A stretch of 64,000 nucleotides of DNA from JAIXWP01 sp964428835 (GTDB taxonomy: Bacteria > Bacteroidota > Bacteroidia > Flavobacteriales_D > Sanyastnellaceae): assembly GCA_964428835.1 (NCBI GenBank), contig CAYRZQ010000010.1, forward strand, positions 1 to 64,000. Reading direction: 5' to 3'. A model generated the notes under the pieces. That model was not told the DNA's origin. It was given only the letters and a program-made list of their open reading frames with translations, and made no database searches. A program made the position numbers and the translations under genes. This document shows, in pieces, positions 32,975 to 42,502 of this stretch. Numbering within the stretch: position 1 is the first letter of the stretch; each line of letters opens with the position of its first letter.

Positions 32975-33517
32975 CTACTTATACTTTTCCAGCGCAACTA
33001 AACGACTTTTAATCTTTTTGTTCCATTGCGCTTGAGCTTCCTGGTCGTTACCATTACGGGTTTCTACATTGTACGACTGCTGTTCAATAAATAGCTGATT
33101 GTTTTTCTCTTTATAAATTCCTCTTACGGCCTGTAAAAGTGCTTCATAAGTCAAATTAGGACCTTCACTTTCGATATACTCTATTGTGGCTTGTTTCATT
33201 AAACGCGCATATACTTCTGTCAAGTCAAAGAATCCCTGTTCATGTGACAACAGTTGCACTGACTGGGCTCCTTTCAGGACCCAACTTTCTTTCAGATCCA
33301 CATATGCCTGAAACTCAGCAGTAAGGCCTTTTTCATCAGAGCGTACAGCATAGCTAATCCCGCAATAGGTGAAGGCTTTCTGATAACCAGAAGGTTTGGA
33401 GCTCAGCGCGTAGTGAGACCATTTCAATGAATTGGGCTCATAGTTAATGACTTGACTAACTTGAGCCTTAGCAAAAATGGAGATTACTACAACAACGACA
33501 GTAAATAGGGATTTCAT
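32975..33517 (-). CDS. Secreted protein of unknown function
   Basis: A 180-residue product with a clear signal peptide (about 1-19, ending AKAQ). I do not recognise the mature part. It is alpha/beta-mixed, with aromatic-rich segments (SLKWSHYALSSKPSGY, YCGISYAVRSD) and a C-terminal region of basic helix character (NKKIKSRLVALEKYK); two cysteines at most. Likely periplasmic or outer-membrane-associated. Abuts alkB tail to tail with no spacer. Divergent from psuG across 107 bases. Confidence 0.8.
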   Translation of the reverse strand: MKSLFTVVVVVISIFAKAQVSQVINYEPNSLKWSHYALSSKPSGYQKAFTYCGISYAVRSDEKGLTAEFQAYVDLKESWVLKGAQSVQLLSHEQGFFDLTEVYARLMKQATIEYIESEGPNLTYEALLQAVRGIYKEKNNQLFIEQQSYNVETRNGNDQEAQAQWNKKIKSRLVALEKYK

Positions 33518-33624
33518 GAGTACACAAATTTTTGGTGTTTACGGTTCATGAGAGTATTTAGTTTCGAAAAAAAAAGAAGATTTTTAAATAAGGTGTTTCG
33601 AGCAATTCCTCTACTTTGGCAAGC

Positions 33625-34527
33625 ATGAAATCAATGATTCATATCCACGAAGAAGTGAGACAGGCTCTAAGTGAGCGAAAGCCGGTAGTGGCATTGGAAT
33701 CTACCATCATCGCTCATGGAATGCCATTTCCTGAAAATATAAAAATGGCCAAAGAGGTAGGAGGAATAATTCGAGAAGCGGGCGCTATTCCCGCGACGAT
33801 AGCATGCATTGATGGAAAGTTGCATGTCGGTTTGGATGACAAACAATTGAATGTTCTGGCGAATTCGACGAATGTAATGAAGGTAAGCCGCAGGGATTTG
33901 CCGTATGCTTTAGCGATGAAGAAGATTGCCGCCACCACCGTCTCGGCAACCATGATAGGAGCGGAAATGGCGGGTATAAAGATTTTCGTGACTGGAGGAA
34001 TAGGAGGGGTGCACCGTGGATGGTCTGATTCTCTTGATATCAGTACCGATCTCATCGAATTGGCACAAACGAATGTAGCCGTAGTGAGCGCAGGAGCGAA
34101 AGCAATACTCGATATCCCAGCAACATTGGAGCTACTGGAAACCCTTGGAGTTCCTGTGATTTCATATAAATCCAATCAGTTTGGAGCTTTTTATTCATCA
34201 GAAAGTACCGAACAAATTGAAATGCGTATGGACAACGTGGAGCAAATTGCTAATTTTCTTAACGTGAAATGGGGACTTGGGCTAAAAGGCGGAGCGCTCA
34301 TCTCGAATCCGATTCCCAAGGCATACGAAATACCTTCGGATCAAATAAATAGTGTTATTGAAGAGGCAATCGAGAAATCCCTCTCCTCAGGAGTAAAGGG
34401 AAAAAGATTAACCCCATTTTTACTTTCTGAAATAAAAAACGTAACGCAGGGAAAGAGCCTGGAAGCAAATATTCAATTAGTTAAAAATAATGCTCGTTTG
34501 GGGGCAGAAATAGCTAAGGCCCTGTAA
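33625..34527 (+). CDS. psuG: Pseudouridine-5'-phosphate glycosidase
   Basis: Splits pseudouridine 5'-phosphate into uracil and ribose 5-phosphate. About 300 residues with the family signatures VVALESTIIAHGMPFPEN, VSRRDLPYALA, TVSATMIGA, FVTGGIGGVHRG and the C-terminal VKGKRLTPFLL. I choose ATG 33625 (MKSMIHIHEEV); an in-frame TTG at 33616 and ATG 33634 are alternatives. The kinase PsuK is not adjacent. A TACTTTG box six bases before the ATG could be its promoter. Confidence 0.94.
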   Translation: MKSMIHIHEEVRQALSERKPVVALESTIIAHGMPFPENIKMAKEVGGIIREAGAIPATIACIDGKLHVGLDDKQLNVLANSTNVMKVSRRDLPYALAMKKIAATTVSATMIGAEMAGIKIFVTGGIGGVHRGWSDSLDISTDLIELAQTNVAVVSAGAKAILDIPATLELLETLGVPVISYKSNQFGAFYSSESTEQIEMRMDNVEQIANFLNVKWGLGLKGGALISNPIPKAYEIPSDQINSVIEEAIEKSLSSGVKGKRLTPFLLSEIKNVTQGKSLEANIQLVKNNARLGAEIAKAL

Positions 34528-34549
34528 GCAAGTCAGCACAGAATCCTTT

Positions 34550-34557
34550 TATCTTTG
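34550..34557 (+). promoter_or_regulatory. -7 box four bases before the E1 start
   Basis: TATCTTTG, a perfect TAnnTTTG, four bases before the ATG at 34562. The implied transcript would start at or beside the start codon. Confidence 0.6.
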
Positions 34558-34561
34558 TAGC

Positions 34562-36979
34562 ATGTCAAAATCCTTTGAAACACCAGATCACATTCTTACA
34601 GAAGAGAAGATTCGCCAACGCATGCTCGATGATTATCGTCTCGCATGTATCTCGCGTGAGGCTTCTCTTTTGGGAAGAAAAGAAGTATTGACCGGAAAGG
34701 CCAAGTTTGGAATTTTTGGTGATGGTAAAGAATTAGCTCAGATTGCGATGGCACGCCAATTTAAAAATGGCGACTGGAGGGCTGGATATTATCGCGACCA
34801 AACCTTCATGATGGCCATAAATGAGCTTACAGTAAGACAATATTTTGCTGCGCTTTATGCTCATACGGATGTTTCTCTTGAGCCAGCCAGTGGAGGAAGA
34901 CAAATGGGGGGGCACTACGGAACGCGGTTCTTGAACGAAGATGGCAGCTGGAAGAAAGTATCGGAGTTGAAAAACTCGTCTGCTGATATTTCTCCTACTG
35001 CTGGCCAGATGCCACGACTACTTGGACTTGCACAGGCCTCTAAAATGTACCGTCAACTGCCCGATCTGCATGCTTTCACAGATTTTTCAAATAAAGGAAA
35101 TGAAGTGGCCTTCGGTACCATTGGTGACTCCAGTACTTCAGAGGGATTGTTTTGGGAAACAATGAATGCCTCAGCAGTTCTTGGTGTACCGATGTGTATG
35201 TCCGTTTGGGATAACGGCTGGGGAATCAGCGTTCCTAAAAAATATCAAACTGTAAAAGAAAGTATATCAGAGGCTCTTTCTGGTTTTGAAAAAACAACCA
35301 CTACCAATGGAGTGAAAATTTATAAGGTAAAAGGTTGGAACTATCCAGAGCTGCTCTTAACATATGAAAAGGCCGTTCAATACTCACGTGAAAATCATAT
35401 TCCAACCTTGGTGCACGTCGAGGAATTGACACAGCCTCAAGGACACAGTACAAGCGGCAGTCATGAGCGCTACAAAGACAAAGCTTTGCTCGCTTGGTAT
35501 GAGGAATACGATTGCCTCGTTCAATTCAAGCAATTTATCATTCGCGATGGTGCAGCATCAGAGAGAGAGCTCGATGCAATTAGAGAAGAAGCAAAACAGC
35601 ATGTTCGCCAAGAACAAAAACAGGCATGGGCAGATTTTCGCGCAGACATCGATAAAGATGTCGCAACTGCTCGCACGCTTATCGGCAATTTGGCAAATGA
35701 GTTTTCTACAAACGAACAGCTGCAAGCAGTACAAGCGGAGTTCGGTAAAACAATTGATCCAATTAGAAAGGACATTTTCTCTTTTGCTAAAAGAGCGTTG
35801 AGAACTGTGAGAGGACAGCAATCTTCAAGTGCATCTTCACTTTCGAATTGGCTCAACACTCTACAAGCTGAGTGTGAGAATAGATATAGCTCCCACTTGT
35901 ATAGCGAGTCGGAATGGTCTGCACTCAATGTGTCTGAGATAAAACCAGTCCTTGATGGAACTTGCGAATCTGTTGATGGTCGAATTATTCTCAGAGACTT
36001 TTGGGACCTCACCATGTCTGAGCGTCCAGAGGTTTTGATCTTTGGAGAAGATGTGGGTAAAATCGGCGGAGTGAATCAAACCTGCGAAGGACTTCAGGAA
36101 AAATTTGGTGAGCTACGTGTAGCAGATAGCGGAATTCGTGAAGCTACTATTCTCGGACAAGGCATTGGAATGGCAATGCGCGGACTTCGACCAGTCGCGG
36201 AAATTCAGTATTTAGATTATATTTTTTATGCACTTCAAATCATGCGCGATGATTTGGCATCGGTGCAATACAGAACGAAAGGTGGACAAAAAGCTCCTCT
36301 GATTGTGAGCACTCGTGGTCACCGACTTGAGGGTGTGTGGCACGCTGGAAGTCCGATGGGAAGCATCATTCACAGCGTTCGAGGTATGATTGTGTGCGTA
36401 CCTCGCAATATGATGCAAGCTGCGGGAATGTACAATACACTCCTAAAAAGCGATGAGCCTGCTATTGTAGTGGAATGTCTCAACGGTTATCGCACAAAAG
36501 AATTGAAGCCAAAAAATTTGGGTCAATACACTATACCAGTTGGTGTTCCAGAAATCGTGAAGGAAGGAAACGATCTTACTATTGTAAGTTATGGCTCCAC
36601 TTTCAATTTATGCCAGCAAGCGGCACAACAACTGGCGGAGGTTGGCATCGACGTTGAATTAGTAGATGTAAGAACACTCTTACCATTTGACATCCATCAT
36701 ATTTGTGCGAGCAGTATCGAAAAAACAAGCCGATTGCTAATTGTGGACGAAGACGTTCCAGGCGGGGCGTCGGCATATATTCTCGATCAAATTATCAACA
36801 AACAGGGTGGTTACAAATTGCTCGACAGTGAGCCTGTAACCCTTACTGCTAAAGCACATTTGCCCGCTTACGGAACGGATGGAGATTACTTCTCAAAGCC
36901 TAGTATCGAGGATATCTTCGATGCTGCGTATAACATCATGAGAGAGGTGAATCCTTCACAATTCCCTGCGATTTATTAA
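34562..36979 (+). CDS. 2-oxoacid dehydrogenase E1, fused alpha and beta chains
   Basis: Thiamine-diphosphate decarboxylase part of a branched-chain or pyruvate-type dehydrogenase complex. The 805 residues have an alpha domain (about 1-330) with the TPP site GDSSTSEGLFWETMNASAV...WDNGWGIS (Ser in place of the usual Gly in GDG), then a 130-residue helical linker, and a beta domain from about 465 (FGEDVGKIGGVNQTCEGL, REATILGQGIGMAMRGLRP) to the end. E2 and E3 genes are not here. Branched-chain substrates are likeliest by family but not proven. Own promoter and a strong terminator, so monocistronic. Confidence 0.88.
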   Translation: MSKSFETPDHILTEEKIRQRMLDDYRLACISREASLLGRKEVLTGKAKFGIFGDGKELAQIAMARQFKNGDWRAGYYRDQTFMMAINELTVRQYFAALYAHTDVSLEPASGGRQMGGHYGTRFLNEDGSWKKVSELKNSSADISPTAGQMPRLLGLAQASKMYRQLPDLHAFTDFSNKGNEVAFGTIGDSSTSEGLFWETMNASAVLGVPMCMSVWDNGWGISVPKKYQTVKESISEALSGFEKTTTTNGVKIYKVKGWNYPELLLTYEKAVQYSRENHIPTLVHVEELTQPQGHSTSGSHERYKDKALLAWYEEYDCLVQFKQFIIRDGAASERELDAIREEAKQHVRQEQKQAWADFRADIDKDVATARTLIGNLANEFSTNEQLQAVQAEFGKTIDPIRKDIFSFAKRALRTVRGQQSSSASSLSNWLNTLQAECENRYSSHLYSESEWSALNVSEIKPVLDGTCESVDGRIILRDFWDLTMSERPEVLIFGEDVGKIGGVNQTCEGLQEKFGELRVADSGIREATILGQGIGMAMRGLRPVAEIQYLDYIFYALQIMRDDLASVQYRTKGGQKAPLIVSTRGHRLEGVWHAGSPMGSIIHSVRGMIVCVPRNMMQAAGMYNTLLKSDEPAIVVECLNGYRTKELKPKNLGQYTIPVGVPEIVKEGNDLTIVSYGSTFNLCQQAAQQLAEVGIDVELVDVRTLLPFDIHHICASSIEKTSRLLIVDEDVPGGASAYILDQIINKQGGYKLLDSEPVTLTAKAHLPAYGTDGDYFSKPSIEDIFDAAYNIMREVNPSQFPAIY

Positions 36980-36993
36980 GAAAATATTTTTCT

Positions 36994-37029
36994 AAAAAGC
37001 ACAATGGACTTATGACTATTGTGCTTTTT
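36994..37029 (+). terminator. Terminator of the E1 gene
   Basis: AAAAAGCACAAT and ATTGTGCTTTTT form a 12-bp stem around a 12-base loop, followed by further T's. Fifteen bases after the E1 stop. Confidence 0.88.
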
Positions 37030-37100
37030 TTTATGCATTCATAGTTTTATTTGCAAAACTCCTTTATTTTAGCACCTACCGTATAACCTTGACAAACCTT

Positions 37101-40067
37101 ATGAGTGAACATAGAATCTCTCTTCTCGTATTATTTGCAGTTCTAGTTGGATTTCGTGCGAGTGCGCAAACGATTAAAGGTCAGGTTACTGATGAGACTT
37201 CCGCGGTACCCTTATTTGCAGTCAATGTTGGAATTAAAGGTACCACGAGTGGAACATCTACCGATTTCGATGGAGAGTTTTCGCTCAAAGTAGAGTCACT
37301 TCCGGTCACCCTCGTTTTTCGATTGATAGGTTATAGCGAAAAAGAAGTAGAAGTAAAATCTGCCGCTGAACGCATCAACGTTAAAATGTCGGAATTGCTC
37401 ACGGATACTCGAGTCGTGATTATCGAGGATATTCGTGTCACAGAAAAACAAAAACAAGCGCCGCTAACGGTCGAAAATTTAGATTTGATTGCGATTAAAC
37501 AGGCTCCATCTGGCAATTTCTATGAAGCTCTAGGTACGCTCAAAGGTGTAGATTTGACTACAGCAAGTCTTGGATTTAGAATTATTAATACGCGAGGATT
37601 TAACTCCACATCTCCTGTGCGCACACTTCAGTTGATTGATGGGGTGGACAACCAGTCACCAGGTTTGAATTTTTCTTTGGGTAATTTTCTTGGCGCACCT
37701 GATTTGGATGTGAAAAGTGTGGACATCGTGCAAGGCGCTAGCAGTGCGTTTTTCGGCCCGGGTGCTTTCAATGGGGTAATTAACATGGAAACAAAAAATC
37801 CATTTTTATTTCCTGGTTTTTCTGCACAAATGAAAGTGGGCGAACGTGCTCTTCTGGAGCCACAAGTTCGCTGGGCACAAGTGTTCAAGAATAAGGAAGG
37901 TGAGGACAAATTTGCCTATAAGATTAATCTCTATTACATCCAAGCCAATGACTGGGAAGCCACGGATTATTCTCCAATTTTCGGAAGTGATCATGGCACC
38001 GAAAATCCATTCGGTTTTGACGCAGTGAATGTTTACGGCGACGAGGCGGTAGCCACAAATAATGATTTCACAGATTCTCCCTTTGAATATACCGGTCTTG
38101 GAGTTTTTTACCGAAATGGCTACAGAGAAAACCAATTGACGGATTATACGCTTGAAAACTTTAAATCAAGTGCTGCAGCTTTTTACAAAATAAAAAGTGA
38201 TCTCACGTTGAGTTACCAATTCAATTTCAGCACGGGCTCCACAGTTTATCAAGGCGACAACAGATATCGATTGAAAGACATTCGATTTTGGCAAAACAAA
38301 ATTGAATTAAGAAAAGACAACAAATGGTTCGTAAGAGCTTATTCAACAGGTGAAGATGCAGGCAATACTTATGATATCGTTACCACTGGTATTCGTTTGT
38401 TGGAAGCGTCTGGTTCAACGGCAGAGTGGAATACACGTGTAGCTTCCGTTTGGCGCAATACTTTGAACTACGATGAGCTTGTGCGCGATCAGCCGCGATA
38501 TGATCAAATTTTGAGTCAAGTAGGAACATCAGGATTGCCACCGTCTCAACAATTGGAACTATTTCAAAACTTACTTGGACAATGGTATATCCAAGATTCA
38601 GATTTTTTCTCTGGTCTCTATCAAAATGTAGTAAACACAGTGAATGCAACCTCTACTCAGGACATTCAACCATTCTACAGACCTGGCACAGAGCGATTCA
38701 ATCAGAAGTTTGACGAAATCACGAGCACTACATTTACAGAAGGTGGCTCATTATTTTTTGATCGTTCGAAATTGTATCATGTTCATGGAGAATACAAGTT
38801 CACTCCAACATGGGCCACGGTTACTACTGGAGGAAATGTAAGATGGTATCGCCCAGATTCAAGGGGAACTATTTTTAGTGACACACTTCAATATACATAC
38901 TTAAGAAATGCTGATGGCGGTTTTGCACTGGATGGCCAAGGGCGAAGAATTGCAACAGACAGCTCACGCGTTGAGATTACCAATTTTGAATACGGCGCTT
39001 ATGTTGGAGTAGAGAAGAAGGTTATGGAAAACAAGCTTATTCTCAATGCCACTGGTCGTTTAGATAAAAATCAGAATTTTGATTTCTTGTTTTCTCCAGC
39101 AGCATCGGTCGTATATAATCGAAATCCCAACAATGTTTTTCGTTTGACATTTAGCAGCGCATTGCGAAACCCCACACTTGCAGACCAATATTTGTTTTAT
39201 AATGTTGGGCGCGCAATACTTCTCGGAAATGTTGACGGTCGATTTGAAGAGGGAAGGGATTCTCTTATAACTCTTGATTCTTTTAATGAGTATCGAAATA
39301 CATCGCCCTTGAGTTCTGGATTGGCCAAGTTGGATTATTTCAATGTGGATCGCATAAGACCAGAGCGTGCTCGGACTATCGAGGTTGGTTATCGTGGAAT
39401 TTTCTCCAATAAATTTTTCCTCGATGCCAGCTACTATTACACTCGTTACATTGACTTCATAGGGTTTAATTTGGGTATATCTGCACGATTTACCCCAGAG
39501 GGTCTGCCAGATGGAGGTATTCAGGTGTACCGTGTAGCAGTAAACGCTACACAAGTGGTCACCACGCAAGGATTTAATATTGGTGGTAATTACTTTTTTA
39601 GAAAAACAACATTGAATGCTAACTACTCTTGGAACCGCCTCAACAGCGGTGAGGATGATCCTATCATTCCCGCATTCAATACTCCAGAGCACAAATACAA
39701 TTTGGGGATTAGCGCTCGAGATCTTGTCTTATTCAAGAAAATTAAAAACGTTGGGTATTCAGTGAATTATAAGTGGATTGAGAATTTCATTTTTGAAGGT
39801 TCTCCGCAGTTTACTGGCCCCATCGACACTTACGACATGGTAGATGCACAAATTAACATCGAAGTCCCCAAGATTGATTGTACCTTTAAACTTGGTGCAT
39901 CCAATTTGTTGGGCATACGACCTTTCTTCGATGAAGATTTGGGAGATTTTAATGATAGAGCTTCGCGAGCTTTTAAAAATTTGAACTTACAAGTTTATGG
40001 AGGGCCATTGGTAGGGAGAATGATTTACTTCTCCGTGCTATATGAACCCAAAGTGAAAAATAAATAA
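37101..40067 (+). CDS. TonB-dependent receptor with CarboxypepD_reg-like domain
   Basis: Outer-membrane active transporter of about 988 residues. The ATG at 37101 (MSEHRISLLVLFAVLVGFRASAQ) gives a clean signal peptide; an upstream TTG at 37089 is less likely. A CarboxypepD_reg-like domain (about 22-105: IKGQVTDETSAVPLFAVNVGIKGTTSG, TDFDGEF) is followed by the plug (about 125-230, NTRGFNSTSPVRTLQLIDGVDNQSPG) and a 22-strand barrel rich in aromatic girdle segments. It is not of SusC type and no SusD follows. The gene 20 bases downstream encodes a secreted hydrolase-like protein, suggesting a joint task in uptake. The substrate is not evident. Confidence 0.92.
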   Translation: MSEHRISLLVLFAVLVGFRASAQTIKGQVTDETSAVPLFAVNVGIKGTTSGTSTDFDGEFSLKVESLPVTLVFRLIGYSEKEVEVKSAAERINVKMSELLTDTRVVIIEDIRVTEKQKQAPLTVENLDLIAIKQAPSGNFYEALGTLKGVDLTTASLGFRIINTRGFNSTSPVRTLQLIDGVDNQSPGLNFSLGNFLGAPDLDVKSVDIVQGASSAFFGPGAFNGVINMETKNPFLFPGFSAQMKVGERALLEPQVRWAQVFKNKEGEDKFAYKINLYYIQANDWEATDYSPIFGSDHGTENPFGFDAVNVYGDEAVATNNDFTDSPFEYTGLGVFYRNGYRENQLTDYTLENFKSSAAAFYKIKSDLTLSYQFNFSTGSTVYQGDNRYRLKDIRFWQNKIELRKDNKWFVRAYSTGEDAGNTYDIVTTGIRLLEASGSTAEWNTRVASVWRNTLNYDELVRDQPRYDQILSQVGTSGLPPSQQLELFQNLLGQWYIQDSDFFSGLYQNVVNTVNATSTQDIQPFYRPGTERFNQKFDEITSTTFTEGGSLFFDRSKLYHVHGEYKFTPTWATVTTGGNVRWYRPDSRGTIFSDTLQYTYLRNADGGFALDGQGRRIATDSSRVEITNFEYGAYVGVEKKVMENKLILNATGRLDKNQNFDFLFSPAASVVYNRNPNNVFRLTFSSALRNPTLADQYLFYNVGRAILLGNVDGRFEEGRDSLITLDSFNEYRNTSPLSSGLAKLDYFNVDRIRPERARTIEVGYRGIFSNKFFLDASYYYTRYIDFIGFNLGISARFTPEGLPDGGIQVYRVAVNATQVVTTQGFNIGGNYFFRKTTLNANYSWNRLNSGEDDPIIPAFNTPEHKYNLGISARDLVLFKKIKNVGYSVNYKWIENFIFEGSPQFTGPIDTYDMVDAQINIEVPKIDCTFKLGASNLLGIRPFFDEDLGDFNDRASRAFKNLNLQVYGGPLVGRMIYFSVLYEPKVKNK

Positions 40068-40087
40068 CAACCAAAATAAACAAGCCA

Positions 40088-41782
40088 ATGAAAAAATGTC
40101 TACGTTCAGCCCTAGTGGCAATGGTAGCTGCTCTCCCGATGATGTCGTCGGCGCAGACTCGCTACATCGACCCGATTTTCGAAGATTCGGAAATTGTGGT
40201 AGAAACAGGAGTAGTGTATGCTCAAAACATCAACTTCTTGTTGTCAAACTTTACGAGTGCCAACACACTTCCAAACTTGGGAGAGTTGAGTGCTATCGCA
40301 GATGCTGGTGGTTCTTATCCAGCCGCTTATTTTGATCCAACTGATCAAAGCACCGCTATCAAGCTTCAGAACATTCGCATGGATGTGTATTATCCAGACA
40401 TCACTGTAGATGAAGTGGACAGCCGCCCAGTAGTGATTTACTTGCATACTGGTAACTTCCTTCCAACACCTCTCAATGGTAGCACTACTGGTTTGATGAA
40501 TGACTCAGCTGCAGTTTACCTCTGCCGTGAATGGGCAAAGCGCGGTTATGTAGCCGTTTCAATGGACTATAGACTCGGTTGGAACCCAATCGCATCTACT
40601 GTTCAAGAAAGAAGAGGAACTCTTTTGAATGCGGTTTACCGTGCGATTCATGATTTGAAAGCAGGTATTCGCTTCTTAAGAGGAAACGCTGAGAATCCTT
40701 ACAACATCGATCCAGAAAAGTTTGTGGTTTATGGACAAGGTTCTGGTGGTTACGTTGCTCAAGCTGCGGCTACTTTGGACAATGCTTCTACAGAATTATT
40801 CTTGGAAAAATTCCGTCCAAATCCGTTTGATCCTACCGTTTCTTATGTGGATACCTTGCGCGTAGGTACTGTGGATGGTTTCGGATTCCCAAACAGTTTG
40901 AACCTGTATCGCCCTAGCCCAGTATCAGCAGATTTCCAAGTATCTATCAACGCAGGTGGAGCACTTGCTGATGAGTCTTGGTTGGAAGCTGGTGATGCGC
41001 CGATGATGGCTATCAACTGTGTACGCGACGACTTCGCTCCATTTGATGTGGGTACTGTAATCGTTCCTACTACACTCGAAGAGGTAGTGGATGTAGATGG
41101 TGCTAATGTTTTCATTAAAAAGGCAAATGACCTCGGAAACAACGCTGCATTTGCAAGCATTCCAAATGGTGATCCTTTTACTGATGCTGCTCGTGCACTT
41201 TATGGTCAATCAATCGAAGTTGCAAATGGTGGTTCGATCACCATCGAGACTGGCGTAGAAGGTTTGTTCCCGCTTATTCGTCCATTACGTCCATTCTTGG
41301 CCAATGAGTCAGGTCCATGGGAGTGGTGGGATCCAAGCAGTCCGATTTCACAAACTGTAGTTGGTACTGTGGGCGGCAACCCAATCACTGCACACATGGC
41401 AAGTTTGAATTCAAATCCTGATATGTCTGCTGAAAAAGGTAAAGCATACCTCGATTCTATCAATGGCTACATTCTCCCACGTATCGCTTGCGTATTCAAC
41501 TTTGCTGGAAGCGTTTGCAGCCCTGATAACGTAGAAGAGAAAGATAGTTCAAACAAGTTCTCTGTATATCCAAATCCAGCTAACGAGCGCGTAGCGGTTG
41601 TTGCTGAAGCTACAATCAACATGTTCCAATTGATCGATATCACTGGTAAAGTAGTTGCTGAGCGTCAGAATATCAATGCAAACAATCTTGTGTTCAACGT
41701 GAATGAATATCCATCTGGAGTTTATTTCGTACAGTTGAATACAGATAGAGGCAGAACGACACAGAAGTTGATTATCGAATAA
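40088..41782 (+). CDS. Secreted alpha/beta-hydrolase-like protein with type IX sorting tail
   Basis: A 564-residue protein with a signal peptide (about 1-22), an alpha/beta-hydrolase core (about 95-470) and a type IX type-A sorting domain (about 490-564, SVYPNPANERVAV...LIDITGKVV...GVYFVQL). An oxyanion-loop-like HTGNF at 120-124 resembles the HGG region of carboxylesterases. The nucleophile elbow reads VVYGQGSGGYVA: aligned with the usual G-x-S-x-G, the catalytic Ser position is Gly218 and a Ser follows at 219. It may be inactive, or use a shifted Ser. Paired with the preceding TonB receptor. Confidence 0.85.
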   Translation: MKKCLRSALVAMVAALPMMSSAQTRYIDPIFEDSEIVVETGVVYAQNINFLLSNFTSANTLPNLGELSAIADAGGSYPAAYFDPTDQSTAIKLQNIRMDVYYPDITVDEVDSRPVVIYLHTGNFLPTPLNGSTTGLMNDSAAVYLCREWAKRGYVAVSMDYRLGWNPIASTVQERRGTLLNAVYRAIHDLKAGIRFLRGNAENPYNIDPEKFVVYGQGSGGYVAQAAATLDNASTELFLEKFRPNPFDPTVSYVDTLRVGTVDGFGFPNSLNLYRPSPVSADFQVSINAGGALADESWLEAGDAPMMAINCVRDDFAPFDVGTVIVPTTLEEVVDVDGANVFIKKANDLGNNAAFASIPNGDPFTDAARALYGQSIEVANGGSITIETGVEGLFPLIRPLRPFLANESGPWEWWDPSSPISQTVVGTVGGNPITAHMASLNSNPDMSAEKGKAYLDSINGYILPRIACVFNFAGSVCSPDNVEEKDSSNKFSVYPNPANERVAVVAEATINMFQLIDITGKVVAERQNINANNLVFNVNEYPSGVYFVQLNTDRGRTTQKLIIE

Positions 41783-41803
41783 TCGATTCAACAGATAGAA
41801 AAT

Positions 41804-41836
41804 AAAAAACCCTCACCAACGGTGAGGGTTTTTTTA
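41804..41836. terminator. Bidirectional terminator
   Basis: AAAAAACCCTCACC and GGTGAGGGTTTTTT form a 14-bp stem with an AAC loop. A- and T-runs on both sides let it serve both the + strand hydrolase gene and the minus-strand DUF1573 gene, which ends at 41855. Confidence 0.92.
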
Positions 41837-41854
41837 TGATTAAAAATTAATCTC

Positions 41855-42310
41855 TTAGTTATTGTTTGGAGCACCTGTTGGTGACTTCACTGGAGCACCA
41901 CCTGGAGCTGGAGCGTTTGGATCTGATTCAACTGTTCCTTTGATACGAACAACTTTCGTTGGCTCGTTTACAGCGTTTGAGCTGATAGTTACAGACTTAT
42001 TGATTGGACCAGGACGCTTTGTATCGTACTTTACAGTAATTGCAGATGACTGACCAGGAAGGATTGGGTTTGGCTCGCAAGTAGGAACTGTGCAGCCGCA
42101 TGAACCTTTGCACTTGCTGAGGATCAATGGCTCAGTACCAGTATTTGTTACTTTGAATTCACATGCACCGTTGCCACCGAATGGAACTGTACCGTAATCG
42201 TGAACTTCCTTATCTACAGAGATAGCAGGACCGCTCACTACTTGAGATTGTGCTGAAGCAAAAGCTGCAATACCGAATGCCAAGGTTAAAGAAAGAAGAA
42301 CTTTTTTCAT
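41855..42310 (-). CDS. DUF1573 domain secreted protein
   Basis: A 151-residue protein starting at ATG 42310 (MKKVLLSLTLAFGIAAFASAQ), with a signal peptide of about 21 residues; longer in-frame starts precede the signal and are unlikely. The mature part is a DUF1573 Ig-like (ASH/MSP-related) domain: HDYGTVPFGGNGACEFKVTNTGTEPLIL, a Cys cluster SCGCTVPTC, LPGQSSAITVKYD and a low-complexity Pro/Gly/Asn tail. Common in Bacteroidota envelopes; function unknown. A TAGTTTTG box lies 33 bases upstream. Confidence 0.9.
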   Translation of the reverse strand: MKKVLLSLTLAFGIAAFASAQSQVVSGPAISVDKEVHDYGTVPFGGNGACEFKVTNTGTEPLILSKCKGSCGCTVPTCEPNPILPGQSSAITVKYDTKRPGPINKSVTISSNAVNEPTKVVRIKGTVESDPNAPAPGGAPVKSPTGAPNNN

Positions 42311-42342
42311 TTGTTTATTTTGTTTGTTTCCGTTGTTAAACT

Positions 42343-42350
42343 CAAAACTA
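42343..42350 (-). promoter_or_regulatory. -7 box for the DUF1573 gene
   Basis: On the minus strand TAGTTTTG (42350-42343) matches TAnnTTTG perfectly, 32 bases before the ATG at 42310. Confidence 0.5.
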
Positions 42351-42502
42351 GGGCCAGAATGATTCAAAACTATATTGCGTTAACCAATAATTAACACATT
42401 AAGCCGTTGCAACGGGCCTTTCGTCTGATACAAAAGTGCGATGTATTTCACAAGACTCTCCGAAATTAACGCATTCTTAAGAGGTTTAACTTTTCATTGA
42501 AG

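Noticed and set aside
39060..39692. A 210-codon minus-strand frame inside the TonB receptor gene
   Set aside because: Antisense of the conserved barrel-coding region, with no recognisable domain.
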